Source: Treponema bryantii NK4A124 (GTDB lineage: Bacteria; Spirochaetota; Spirochaetia; Treponematales; Treponemataceae). From it: 64,000 nucleotides of DNA. Below are positions 17,822-25,557 of this stretch, piece after piece; position 1 is the first letter of the stretch; each line of letters opens with the position of its first letter. The stretch is taken from the NCBI RefSeq assembly GCF_000421345.1, contig NZ_ATWV01000005.1:164660-228659 (forward strand), read 5' to 3'. The notes under the pieces were generated by a model, which made no database searches, was not told the origin of the DNA, and saw only the letters and a list, made by a program, of their open reading frames with translations. Both the position numbers and the translations under genes were made by a program.

Positions 17822-18087
17822 AAACCCACAGTACATAACATTTTACCCACAAGTTACCCACAATTTAAAAATCTTTGTGGGTCAAAATGACATGTCAATA
17901 GGGTTTTTAAAAAAAATTACGAAATTTTACGAAAATTTATAAAACCTTTGTAATTTCTTGTAATACAAGGAATTACATTGTGTAATAAAATTTGACTTTG
18001 TTTTTTACTTGTTATTTAATTAAAAAAACTTAAATTTTAGATGGAAATTAACAGAATAAATGACAATTTATCCACAGTTTATCCACA
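17822..18087. other. AT-rich tract framed by pairs of DnaA-box-like sites (possible origin or DnaA-binding locus)
   Basis: Two TTATCCACA boxes (18068-18076, 18079-18087) and two TTACCCACA boxes (17843-17851, 17854-17862) occur as same-strand pairs. Each pair is spaced exactly 11 bp. An inverted ACCCACAAA lies at 17874-17882 and a further AACCCACA near 17823-17830. Between the pairs is about 185 bp of very AT-rich DNA with repeated TTACGAAA and TAATT words. No gene occupies the region. DnaA-box pairs beside an AT-rich unwinding element are the layout of bacterial origins, but dnaA is not in this window. Confidence 0.5.
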
Positions 18088-18111
18088 TCCTAAAATCGAA
18101 GAATCGTTAAA

Positions 18112-18142
18112 AAAAAAGGACTGGCTTAAAAACCAGTCCTTT
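18112..18142 (-). terminator. Terminator of the STAS gene
   Basis: On the minus strand AAAGGACTGG, loop, CCAGTCCTTT followed by a run of T. Confidence 0.85.
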
Positions 18143-18165
18143 GTAAATCACTGTTATACAGTACT

Positions 18166-18717
18166 TTAGCCCAGAGAAACTTCTCCGTTCTCGTTAATAG
18201 CGAGAATTGAACGACAGCCTGAACAGCGGAATCGGCCAGACTTGGTAGCTCGAAGCTTTTTATTGCATACAAGGCATGAAATAACGAGAGGGAATACAGA
18301 ATTGCTTGATGTAGTTCCACCATTGTTAAAGTATGCAATAGCTTCATCTGCAGTACTCTTAATGTTGAAGAACTGAGAGAAGCCAAGCAGCTGGAATACT
18401 TCGTATACCTTTGGCTGAATTTCAAGAAGAATTACGTCTCCACCCTTTGGTTTTACAACCTTAAGAAAAACGGTAAAAGAACCAATTCCAGTTGATGATA
18501 CATAGTTCAATGATGAACAGTTAAAAATTAAGTTGATAAACCCAGCATCCATTACTTTTTGAATCTGCTTCTGGAAAAAGCTTGAATTGTAGGTATCAAT
18601 GTATCCACTAAGATAGATAAACATTCCGTGTGGTACACCTTCAGCTTTTCTCAAAGAGATTGTAAGACTGTCGTCCTTATCGTTGTCGAATCCTGGAATA
18701 ATTGCATTATTATCCAT
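18166..18717 (-). CDS. STAS-domain anti-sigma antagonist-like protein with zinc ribbon
   Basis: A 183-residue protein. The N-terminal two-thirds is a STAS domain (about 15-125) with the phosphorylatable serine region LNYVSSTGIGSF, as in SpoIIAA/RsbV-type switches. A C-terminal zinc ribbon has two CxxC pairs (CLVCNKK and CSGCRS, about 146-170), which is unusual for this family. No cognate kinase or phosphatase is adjacent. Promoter TTGACA-18-TATAAT and an AGGAC Shine-Dalgarno precede the ATG. Function: probably a partner-switch regulator; target unknown. Confidence 0.8.
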   Translation of the reverse strand: MDNNAIIPGFDNDKDDSLTISLRKAEGVPHGMFIYLSGYIDTYNSSFFQKQIQKVMDAGFINLIFNCSSLNYVSSTGIGSFTVFLKVVKPKGGDVILLEIQPKVYEVFQLLGFSQFFNIKSTADEAIAYFNNGGTTSSNSVFPLVISCLVCNKKLRATKSGRFRCSGCRSILAINENGEVSLG

Positions 18718-18770
18718 ATTTAGTCCTATTACTATATTATATCTAAGAAATGTCTTTTATGTCAAACTTA

Positions 18771-18852
18771 TTATCGGCATATAATCATTTTTTCTGCAAA
18801 CTTTTTATATAGTAAAAAATATTATTTTTTTGCCGATAATATAGTGTATAAT
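18771..18852. promoter_or_regulatory. Divergent promoter region with shared inverted repeat
   Basis: TTATCGGCA (18771-18779) and TGCCGATAA (18831-18839) are perfect inverted arms about 50 bp apart between two divergent genes. The left arm touches the -35 side of the STAS promoter and the right arm precedes the TATAAT (18847-18852) of the 18872 gene. This could be a looping operator. The region between is AT-rich. Confidence 0.45.
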
Positions 18853-18871
18853 AACGCTGTAAAGGACAAAT

Positions 18872-19843
18872 ATGAAAAAAGCATTAAAATTAGCCTTAAT
18901 TTATTTGATTGTACTTATAGTGGGAACAATTGCGGGAACTATATTATATTCATTTTATTTAAATCTGCTTGGATTCATTGCGGGCAGAGATATTATTTTC
19001 TTTAAGGATGAAGAGTTATTTAAGTCGCTTTTTTATGTATTGTTCTGTATGCAGGTTTTCATCCTTCCTTTGATTTCTTACTATAGGATACGAAGACCCG
19101 GCGGAACGCTGCAGCTGATTGTATATATCATTCTCTGTCTTTTGACCTGGGCTGTTCTTATGCCGGCTTCAATAAAGCTAAGAGACTTCTGTAATAAAAA
19201 GATTTCTTTTGAAAATAAAACAGAATATCTTTCACCGGATTATTTCCGTAAGGTAGATAACGACGTTTATTATTTTACAAGAGACTTTAATGTAAATGTT
19301 TCGGAAAGGGCTGCAGAAGCACCTGCTGTCATTATTGATACTTCAGAAAATGGTGGAGTGGAGTATAAGCCTGTTGCAGATTATCCAAGTCTTGCCCTTA
19401 ACAGAAAAGCAGCTCCTTTCCGTGAGATTCAGTTGAAGAATATCTTTGGAGAAGATGAAAGTCCTGTTCCTATAGATTTTAAACTTCTTTATTCTATGAT
19501 CAGCGGGGCATATTTTGGTGGTCTTGCTCATCTGCTTACATTGATTTCATTTATACTTCTTTTATGTTCTGTATATGGAATTACTAATTTCTTTGAATGG
19601 CGACTTTTAAATGCGGTTATGCTTTTTATTACAACTGCTTTAATTTTGTGTCTTAATTCTTTGTATTTTGCTCCTCAGTTTGATGCAATAAAAGCACGAA
19701 TTATGAGTAACGGATTTTTCAGAGCCTTTGGTGGAATAGTAAGTGAACCAGTTCTTTTTATACTCAACTGTCTTATTGCTGTAATTTTTATTACCAGTGG
19801 TATTATTAAATACGTGGTTCGTAATCATGTTAAAAAAGGCTAA
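18872..19843 (+). CDS. Six-span membrane protein (3 + domain + 3 topology)
   Basis: A 323-residue integral membrane protein of unknown family. Three hydrophobic segments near the N-terminus (about 8-30, 48-68, 80-105) are followed by a soluble domain of about 100 residues (about 110-210). Three more segments follow (about 215-240, 245-268, 285-310). AAAGGA precedes the ATG. The downstream gene starts 15 nt later and has the same 3 + domain + 3 arrangement, so the two likely form one complex. No motif allows a functional call. Confidence 0.65.
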   Translation: MKKALKLALIYLIVLIVGTIAGTILYSFYLNLLGFIAGRDIIFFKDEELFKSLFYVLFCMQVFILPLISYYRIRRPGGTLQLIVYIILCLLTWAVLMPASIKLRDFCNKKISFENKTEYLSPDYFRKVDNDVYYFTRDFNVNVSERAAEAPAVIIDTSENGGVEYKPVADYPSLALNRKAAPFREIQLKNIFGEDESPVPIDFKLLYSMISGAYFGGLAHLLTLISFILLLCSVYGITNFFEWRLLNAVMLFITTALILCLNSLYFAPQFDAIKARIMSNGFFRAFGGIVSEPVLFILNCLIAVIFITSGIIKYVVRNHVKKG

Positions 19844-19858
19844 CAGGGGAAGGGGTAT

Positions 19859-21694
19859 ATGAAAAAAATAATCGGTATTCTTTCAATATTTATAGCAATA
19901 GGTTTAGTAGTAAGCCTTGTTGTCGGCTTTATGAGTAATATTCCTTCTGAGGTTCCTGAGGCTTCTGTTTTTGTTTATAAACTTATGACAAGTCTGCAGA
20001 ACTTTGGCAGATATATTCCAGGAGTCGCTATTACTGGATTTGTCGTAAGCTGCTCGGTTCACTTTGGCCGTAATGCAGAAGGAAGTACAGAGCGTTTTTC
20101 TAAAGCAATGATGGATCGTTTTAAGATTGTAATGATTATAGCAATTGCTTTAGCCTTCCTTCTTACAATCTGTACAGAAGTAATGGTTCTCCTGACCGCA
20201 AACAAAAAAGCTTCAATCATAAACCGCCCTAAGATTGTTAATGATTATATAAATGTTGGTAACAAGCTTTTTGATAACGGCTACTATGAGCGTGCAATGA
20301 ATTATGCAGATGCAGCTCTTAAATTGAGTCCTAACGAGAAAAAGGCTCTTAACTTACGCGACAGGGCAGATGTTGAGATTAACCGTGCCCGTACATCAAA
20401 TCTCCGTTTTAAGCTTTATGAATCAGTAGAAGAAGCAGAGAAAGTTGACAGGGTAGTTATAGACGCAGCTCAGATTAACGAGGTATATCAGCTCTATCTT
20501 AAAGCCCAGGAAGCTTTTGAAAAAAAAGAATGGTTTAATGCTCACTATTATTCTGAGCTGGGTATCAAGCTTGCGACTCCTAAGGATCCTAATCTGGAAG
20601 AACTGAAAAAGATGTCGACAGCAGCCTGGAATAATCTTACTGAATATCATAATCTTGCAAAAACAGAGGGACAGTTGACTTTTGAAAGAAAGTATGAAGG
20701 TTATCTTGCCCTGGTTCAGAAGGATGATCTTAAGGCCTATTATATTTTCCGCGAGCTTTATCAGTCGTCCCGCGAAATGCAGTCGGACCCTGATGTAGTT
20801 TTTTATCTTGAGATTGCTGAAAACAGAATTAATGAACGCAGTTTCTTTGTTGATGAGACTTTTGAACTTAAGAGCTTTGAAAGCGCAAATGATGTTTATT
20901 TCGCTTACGAATATGCAGACGGCTCCCGCGATATAGTTTACTTTAAGGGAATGGCAACTGTTGCTTCTACCGGAAATTCAATTCAGTATCTTCGTGCCCT
21001 TACAATTCTTTCTGTGAGCCGGGCAGGGGAAGTTTTCAGAACCATGACTGTTCCTTACGCAAAGGTTCTTCCTGTTTCTGTTAAAACCCTTACACCTACA
21101 ACTAAACAGCTTATGGGAATTGATGACAGCATTGATTGTGTTCCTTACATCATGCTTAAGTCTGTGGGCCGGGATTCACCGGATATTCATCATGAGCCGC
21201 TTTATACCTACCAGAATGGTGAAACTGCAACTACCCCTGAGTATATGCTGCTTTCTATTCCTTATGATGATTTTCTCCTGCTGGAAAAATCAACTTCTAC
21301 ACCGGAATCCATGCCTTTACCTTCTTTGATTAAGCTTGTACGCATGGCAGCAAATTACGGCTTCTGTACCGAGGTATACGGACAGGCCTTAATGAACAGA
21401 CTTTATTATCCTTTATGGATTTTAGTACTCTTTGTACTACTTGCATGCTTTGGCTGGAATAACAGAATTGGAGCAACTCAGTACTTTAAGTTTTCATGGG
21501 CCTTTGCCTTTATTCCATTCATTCTTATTTCAATGCTTTTTTATAAGATGATTATGTTCCTCTTCCGTCTCATAAATTACGTTATGTTAGGTGGACTTGG
21601 AATTTCGGGCGGTATGATAACAGGTCTTGTGATTTACATTGTTGCCTTGATTGCTGCTTCAGTTTTGTTTGTTTCGAGAAAGTCCACGATATAA
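19859..21694 (+). CDS. TPR-containing six-span membrane protein
   Basis: A 611-residue protein. Three N-terminal membrane segments (about 5-27, 45-65, 85-110) precede a large soluble region (about 115-515) that opens with TPR-like helices (YYERAMNYADAALKLSPNEK, AQEAFEKKEWFNAHYYSELG). Three C-terminal membrane segments follow (about 520-540, 553-575, 588-607). It follows the 18872 gene by 15 nt with a GGGG-type Shine-Dalgarno, so the two are one operon. The paired 3+3 layout recalls LptF/LptG-type permease pairs, but no sequence motif supports that. Function unknown. Confidence 0.65.
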   Translation: MKKIIGILSIFIAIGLVVSLVVGFMSNIPSEVPEASVFVYKLMTSLQNFGRYIPGVAITGFVVSCSVHFGRNAEGSTERFSKAMMDRFKIVMIIAIALAFLLTICTEVMVLLTANKKASIINRPKIVNDYINVGNKLFDNGYYERAMNYADAALKLSPNEKKALNLRDRADVEINRARTSNLRFKLYESVEEAEKVDRVVIDAAQINEVYQLYLKAQEAFEKKEWFNAHYYSELGIKLATPKDPNLEELKKMSTAAWNNLTEYHNLAKTEGQLTFERKYEGYLALVQKDDLKAYYIFRELYQSSREMQSDPDVVFYLEIAENRINERSFFVDETFELKSFESANDVYFAYEYADGSRDIVYFKGMATVASTGNSIQYLRALTILSVSRAGEVFRTMTVPYAKVLPVSVKTLTPTTKQLMGIDDSIDCVPYIMLKSVGRDSPDIHHEPLYTYQNGETATTPEYMLLSIPYDDFLLLEKSTSTPESMPLPSLIKLVRMAANYGFCTEVYGQALMNRLYYPLWILVLFVLLACFGWNNRIGATQYFKFSWAFAFIPFILISMLFYKMIMFLFRLINYVMLGGLGISGGMITGLVIYIVALIAASVLFVSRKSTI

Positions 21695-21696
21695 TG

Positions 21697-21772
21697 GATT
21701 GCCACGCCTTCGGCTCGCAATGATGGGGTACATTGAATGTCATTGCGAGGAGCGTCAGCGACGTGGCAATCT
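21697..21772. repeat. Repeat family B (GTCATTGCGAG type), two inverted copies
   Basis: GATTGCCACG...CGCAATGA (from 21697) and TGTCATTGCGAGGAGCG...GTGGCAATCT (to 21772) face each other between convergent genes. The second copy supplies the coaE stop codon (TAG at 21771-21773 on the minus strand). It may also terminate transcription from both sides. Confidence 0.9.
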
Positions 21773-22316
21773 ATTTGTTATTAATAATCTCAAGTGGTAT
21801 TTTTGTTTTCTGATACTCTTTCAGCAGATTGCGCTGGGCGTGGAAGCGGCGGAGAATCTGTCTTAGAGGCAGATGGTCGCGGCGGCGGGCACGGCGCAGG
21901 CGGGTGAGCAGGGGCGCCGTTACAAAAATGATTTTTTCGCAGCGGGCTAAAAGCTCAGGTGTTTTATAGAGAACCGTTGCGTTGATAATTGTTTTATCGT
22001 GGCCGTCTATAAAGTTTTCTATCTGTTTTGTGATAATCGGGTAAACAATTGATTCCTGAATTGCCAGGAGCTCCGGAAAAGAGAAGAGCAGACTTCCCAG
22101 AGCCTTGCGGTCAATACTACCGTCCGGGTGTGTCAGTTTGATATTCTGGGACTCTGCGTAGGGGATAAAGGTTTTGAGGATTTTATCTTTTACCAGCTCA
22201 ATTGCGTCGTGAACGAGGATGTCTGCATCTACGGCAGCCCAGCCTTCTTCCTTGAGTTGATTACAGATGTAGTTTTTGCCGGCTGCCATGGGGCCGACAA
22301 CTGCGATGATACTCAT
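21771..22316 (-). CDS. coaE: Dephospho-CoA kinase
   Basis: A 181-residue kinase that adds the 3'-phosphate of CoA in the last step of CoA synthesis. It keeps the CoaE layout: N-terminal P-loop, VDADILVHDA (the aspartates of the DxDxxxH-type motif), the central helical CoA-binding region and RLRRARRRDHL. The P-loop is odd: GPMAAGKN has Asn where Walker A normally has Ser/Thr. It overlaps the polA stop (TAATG), so translation is coupled to polA. The final codons come from a dispersed repeat. Fairly sure of the family. Confidence 0.85.
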   Translation of the reverse strand: MSIIAVVGPMAAGKNYICNQLKEEGWAAVDADILVHDAIELVKDKILKTFIPYAESQNIKLTHPDGSIDRKALGSLLFSFPELLAIQESIVYPIITKQIENFIDGHDKTIINATVLYKTPELLARCEKIIFVTAPLLTRLRRARRRDHLPLRQILRRFHAQRNLLKEYQKTKIPLEIINNK

Positions 22317-25285
22317 TAATGGAATTCTCCCCAGTTTTTACCGTATTCAATGCTTACACGCAGAGGAACATTGAGTTTTACTGCGTTTTCCATTTTATCT
22401 TTGATGAGGGCGATTGTTGCGTCGATTGTTGACTGGTCGTCCGGGCATTCGAAAATAAGTTCGTCGTGAACCTGGAGCAGGAGGCGGGCAGGAGATTTTT
22501 TCTTTGCCAGGGCCTCGCTTACTGAAAGCATTGCAGTTTTTACTATGTCTGCGGCAGAGCCCTGAACAGGAGTGTTTACGGCAATGCGTTCGGCTGCGGC
22601 TTTTTCCAGCTTGTTGCGGCTGTTGATGTTCATGATAGGGCGGCGACGGCCGAAGAGGGTTTCTACCCAGCCGGTCTCTTCTGCCTTTTTGATTGTGTCT
22701 TTGATAAAGGCGTCTACGTTTGCGTACTGCGCAAAGTAGTTTTCGATGAACTGAGATGCCTGTGTGCGGCTTATGCCGAGGTCGCGGGCCAGTCGGAAGG
22801 CAGACATTCCGTAGATTACGCCGAAGTTGATTGTTTTTGCTGTGCGGCGCATTTCAGGTGTGACGTCATCCGGGCTAACTCCGTAGATGAGGGCGGCGGT
22901 GGCCTTGTGTACGTCTGTGCCGTCTATGAAGGACTGGCTCATATTTTTGTCGGCAGAAAGGTGGGCAAGAACAACAAGTTCAATCTGAGAATAGTCTGCT
23001 GAAATGAGGACTTTTCCTTCCGGCGCGGTAAAGGCTGAGCGGATGCGGCGGCCGGCTTCGTTTCGGACAGGGATGTTCTGCAGGTTTGGGTCGCGGCAGG
23101 AAAGGCGGCCGGTAGCGGTTCCGGTCTGTACGAAATCTGTGTGGATGCGGCCCTGGTCGTCTGTAAGCTTTGGCAGAGTTTCTACATAGGTTGATTTAAG
23201 CTTTGCCATTTCGCGGTAGTCGAGAATCATGCGGGGAACAGGATCTTCGAAGGCAAGTTCTTCGAGGACGCTTGTGTCGGTTGAGTAGCCGGTTTTTGTT
23301 TTTTTGCCTGCTTTGAGGCCACGTTCTTCAAAGAGAACTGTCTGCAGCTGCTTTGGAGAAGAGATATTGAATTCGTGGCCGACTTCCTTGTAGATGGCCT
23401 GCTCCGCCGCGGCGATGCCTTCTGTGAGCTCCTTGTTGTAAGCGTGGAGGGTGGCAGTGTCCAGGTGGATTCCGGTAAGCTCCATGCGGGTAAGGATTGG
23501 AAGGACCTTCATTTCAAGAGAAAAAAGATTTTCGAGGGGTGGTCTCGATACACCGCTATCGCGGCACTCGACCACCGGCGATACACCGCTGTCGCGGCAC
23601 TCGACCACCGGTGGTTGAGTAGGCGAAGCCGTATCGAAACCACATTTTTGCTGAGCCTGTGCCAGTTTTAGTGTAAAGTCTGCGTCTTCGGCGCCGTATG
23701 GGGCTGCTTTTTCCAGAGGTACGTCTGCAAAGGTCTGGCCTTTTTCTACAATGTCAGAAAACTCAATGCCTTTGAGGCCGAGAAGCTGTTCGGCGAGTGA
23801 TTCAAGCGAGTAGCTGTTTTTGCCGGTGCGCTCCGGATTCTGAAGCCAGGCGTAAATCATTGTATCGTAAATAGAAGATTCTAAGATTTTGTCTGTAAGC
23901 TCGGCATTTTTGAAGCCTGCTTTTTTGATGTTTGTGGCAAGGACTTTGAGGTCGAACTTTGCGTTGTGCATTATAACTGTTACGTCTTTTGCCTGGAAAA
24001 GGCGGAGCAGCTGTGTGAGGGCATCTTTTAGCAATATGCCTGTGCTGTCTGCAAAAAGGTCACCGGACTCGCGGGCGATTGGTATGTATACGGCTTTGCC
24101 CTCTTCGTAACAGAGGGAGAAGCCGAGAATGTTTGCAGTGATTGTGTCGAGGCCGTCTGTTTCGCTGTCGTAGGCTACCTGTGGGGATTTGAGGGCGGCG
24201 TCGATGTAAGAAGTGAGCTCGGACAGAGTTGTGAGGGCACGGTAGTTTGAAGTGTCGTTTTGGGTGAGTGTAAGAGGGGTGGTTGAGTAAGCCGAAGGCT
24301 GTATCGAAACCACACCAGATGTGTTTTCGGTGGTTTCGATACGCTCGCTTTGCTCGCACTCAACCACCGTACTTTTCGACATCTTTTCAACTCCAAGACT
24401 TGCATACTGCTTGGCAACGGCAGGAACTCCGTACTTCATAAGGATGTCGGCTGCGGCGGCGTAATTGAAGGTGTAATTGTCGCGGGAAATGGCGGCGTCT
24501 ATGTCCGGGCAGGGAACGGTGTCGCAGAGGCGGACCAGGTCGCGGCTAAAGTAGGCATCCTTTTTACCCTCGGCCAGCTTTTTCTGCATGGCACCTTTGA
24601 TTTCGTCTATGTGGGCGTAAATGCCGTCGAGGTCGAAATAGTCGCCGATGAGCTTGGCTGCGGTTTTTACACCAACTCCGTGAACGCCCGGAATATTGTC
24701 GGCTGAGTCACCAAAGAGGGCAAGAAGGTCGAGGAGCTGAGGAGGCTTTACGCCCCATTCGGCTTCTACTCCTTCGATTCCTGTTACCTTCCAGGTTTCG
24801 CCGCCTGTTACTGGTTTTAAGATTTGAGTAGATTCGTCTACCAGCTGCATGAGGTCTTTGTCTCCGCTGAGGATGCGGCAGGTGCGGCCAGATTCGCGGC
24901 ACTTGCGGGAAACGGTTGCGATGATGTCGTCTGCCTCGTAGCCGTCGCACTGAAGGACGGGGATGCCGAGAGCCTCGAGAACTTCACAGATCCATGGCAC
25001 CTGGGCGTGCAGGTCTTCCGGAGTTTTAGGGCGGTTGGCCTTGTACTGATCGTACATTTCGTGGCGGAAGGTTTTTGTTTTACTATCCATAGCGGCTACA
25101 ATATAGCCGGGTTTGTAATGCTGAAGTATATAATGGAAGTTTCTGAAAAAGCCGAAGAGGGCCGAAATGTTCTCGCCCCGCTGGTTTGTAAGTGGGCGGC
25201 TGATGAAAGCAAAGTAACAGCGGAAAATCAATCCATAGCTGTCCAGAATGTATACAGTTTTATCATCGAATTCGTTTGTTGACAT
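22316..25285 (-). CDS. polA: DNA polymerase I with repeat-derived insertions
   Basis: A 989-residue polymerase with all three activities. The 5'-nuclease domain is about 1-295 (DSYGLIFRCYFAF, CDGYEADDIIA, GDSADNIPGVHGVG). The 3'-5' exonuclease keeps its acidic residues (AYDSETDGL, IMHNAKFDLKVL, YGAEDADFTL). The polymerase has motif A SADYSQIELVVLAHLS, motif B RRTAKTINFGVIYGMS and motif C LLQVHDELIFE. Two stretches (about 303-336 and 547-582) are translated palindromic repeats (peptides VVEC, IETTE, VSIQPSAYSTT) placed exactly at the domain borders. This makes the protein longer than the usual 880-930 residues. Promoter TTGCAC-17-TAAAAT ends 6 nt before the ATG. Confidence 0.97.
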   Translation of the reverse strand: MSTNEFDDKTVYILDSYGLIFRCYFAFISRPLTNQRGENISALFGFFRNFHYILQHYKPGYIVAAMDSKTKTFRHEMYDQYKANRPKTPEDLHAQVPWICEVLEALGIPVLQCDGYEADDIIATVSRKCRESGRTCRILSGDKDLMQLVDESTQILKPVTGGETWKVTGIEGVEAEWGVKPPQLLDLLALFGDSADNIPGVHGVGVKTAAKLIGDYFDLDGIYAHIDEIKGAMQKKLAEGKKDAYFSRDLVRLCDTVPCPDIDAAISRDNYTFNYAAAADILMKYGVPAVAKQYASLGVEKMSKSTVVECEQSERIETTENTSGVVSIQPSAYSTTPLTLTQNDTSNYRALTTLSELTSYIDAALKSPQVAYDSETDGLDTITANILGFSLCYEEGKAVYIPIARESGDLFADSTGILLKDALTQLLRLFQAKDVTVIMHNAKFDLKVLATNIKKAGFKNAELTDKILESSIYDTMIYAWLQNPERTGKNSYSLESLAEQLLGLKGIEFSDIVEKGQTFADVPLEKAAPYGAEDADFTLKLAQAQQKCGFDTASPTQPPVVECRDSGVSPVVECRDSGVSRPPLENLFSLEMKVLPILTRMELTGIHLDTATLHAYNKELTEGIAAAEQAIYKEVGHEFNISSPKQLQTVLFEERGLKAGKKTKTGYSTDTSVLEELAFEDPVPRMILDYREMAKLKSTYVETLPKLTDDQGRIHTDFVQTGTATGRLSCRDPNLQNIPVRNEAGRRIRSAFTAPEGKVLISADYSQIELVVLAHLSADKNMSQSFIDGTDVHKATAALIYGVSPDDVTPEMRRTAKTINFGVIYGMSAFRLARDLGISRTQASQFIENYFAQYANVDAFIKDTIKKAEETGWVETLFGRRRPIMNINSRNKLEKAAAERIAVNTPVQGSAADIVKTAMLSVSEALAKKKSPARLLLQVHDELIFECPDDQSTIDATIALIKDKMENAVKLNVPLRVSIEYGKNWGEFH
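23538..23643. repeat. Family A repeats, three tandem copies inside polA
   Basis: Copies at 23538-23577, 23578-23610 (left arm shortened) and 23611-23643, the last in the opposite orientation. All are in frame and are translated as VVECRDSGVS-type peptides between the exonuclease and polymerase domains. Confidence 0.9.
24278..24369. repeat. Family A repeats, two opposed copies inside polA
   Basis: Copies at 24278-24313 and 24328-24369 in opposite orientation, in frame, at the junction of the 5'-nuclease and 3'-5' exonuclease domains of DNA polymerase I. Confidence 0.9.
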
Positions 25286-25291
25286 GAGGAT

Positions 25292-25320
25292 ATTTTAGAC
25301 GAAATAAGGTACGCGTGCAA
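25292..25320 (-). promoter_or_regulatory. polA promoter, leaderless geometry
   Basis: Minus strand TTGCAC (25315-25320), 17 bp, TAAAAT (25292-25297), then 6 nt to the ATG. No Shine-Dalgarno. Confidence 0.6.
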
Positions 25321-25355
25321 GTTCGGAAGGAAGGTAATTGTAGAATTATTATGAT

Positions 25356-25531
25356 AAAAAATCTAAGTGGCGGAGCAGGTGCGGGGTACAAACTGCCTCT
25401 TGAGTTTTTTGGCGCTTAGCCATAAAAAGAATCCGAGGACTTTCGGAACGAAAGCCGCAGGATTCTTACACAAAAAAAGGAAAGCGAGCAGTTTTGTGCT
25501 CCAGCACCAGCGGGAGCCACTTAGATTTTTT
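25356..25531. repeat. 176-bp long inverted-repeat element with nested hairpins
   Basis: The outer arms AAAAAATCTAAGTGGC (25356-25371) and GCCACTTAGATTTTTT (25516-25531) are perfect over 16 bp. Inside, TACAAACTGC faces GCAGTTTTGTGC. A nested hairpin pairs AAGAATCC (25427-25434) with GGATTCTT (25460-25467), with CTTTCG-gaa-CGAAAG at its tip. It fills the polA/SulP gap and may encode a folded RNA or be a MITE-like element. The open reading frame across it is not credible as a gene. Confidence 0.75.
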
Positions 25532-25557
25532 TATGAGCCGGTATTTTTACAATTACC

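Noticed and set aside
19859..21694. Calling the 18872/19859 pair LptF/LptG
   Set aside because: Only the topology is similar; no sequence motif supports it and the larger protein has TPR-like repeats.
24824..25282. 152-codon ORF opposite polA
   Set aside because: Shadow of a strongly conserved coding region; no start signals or recognised product.
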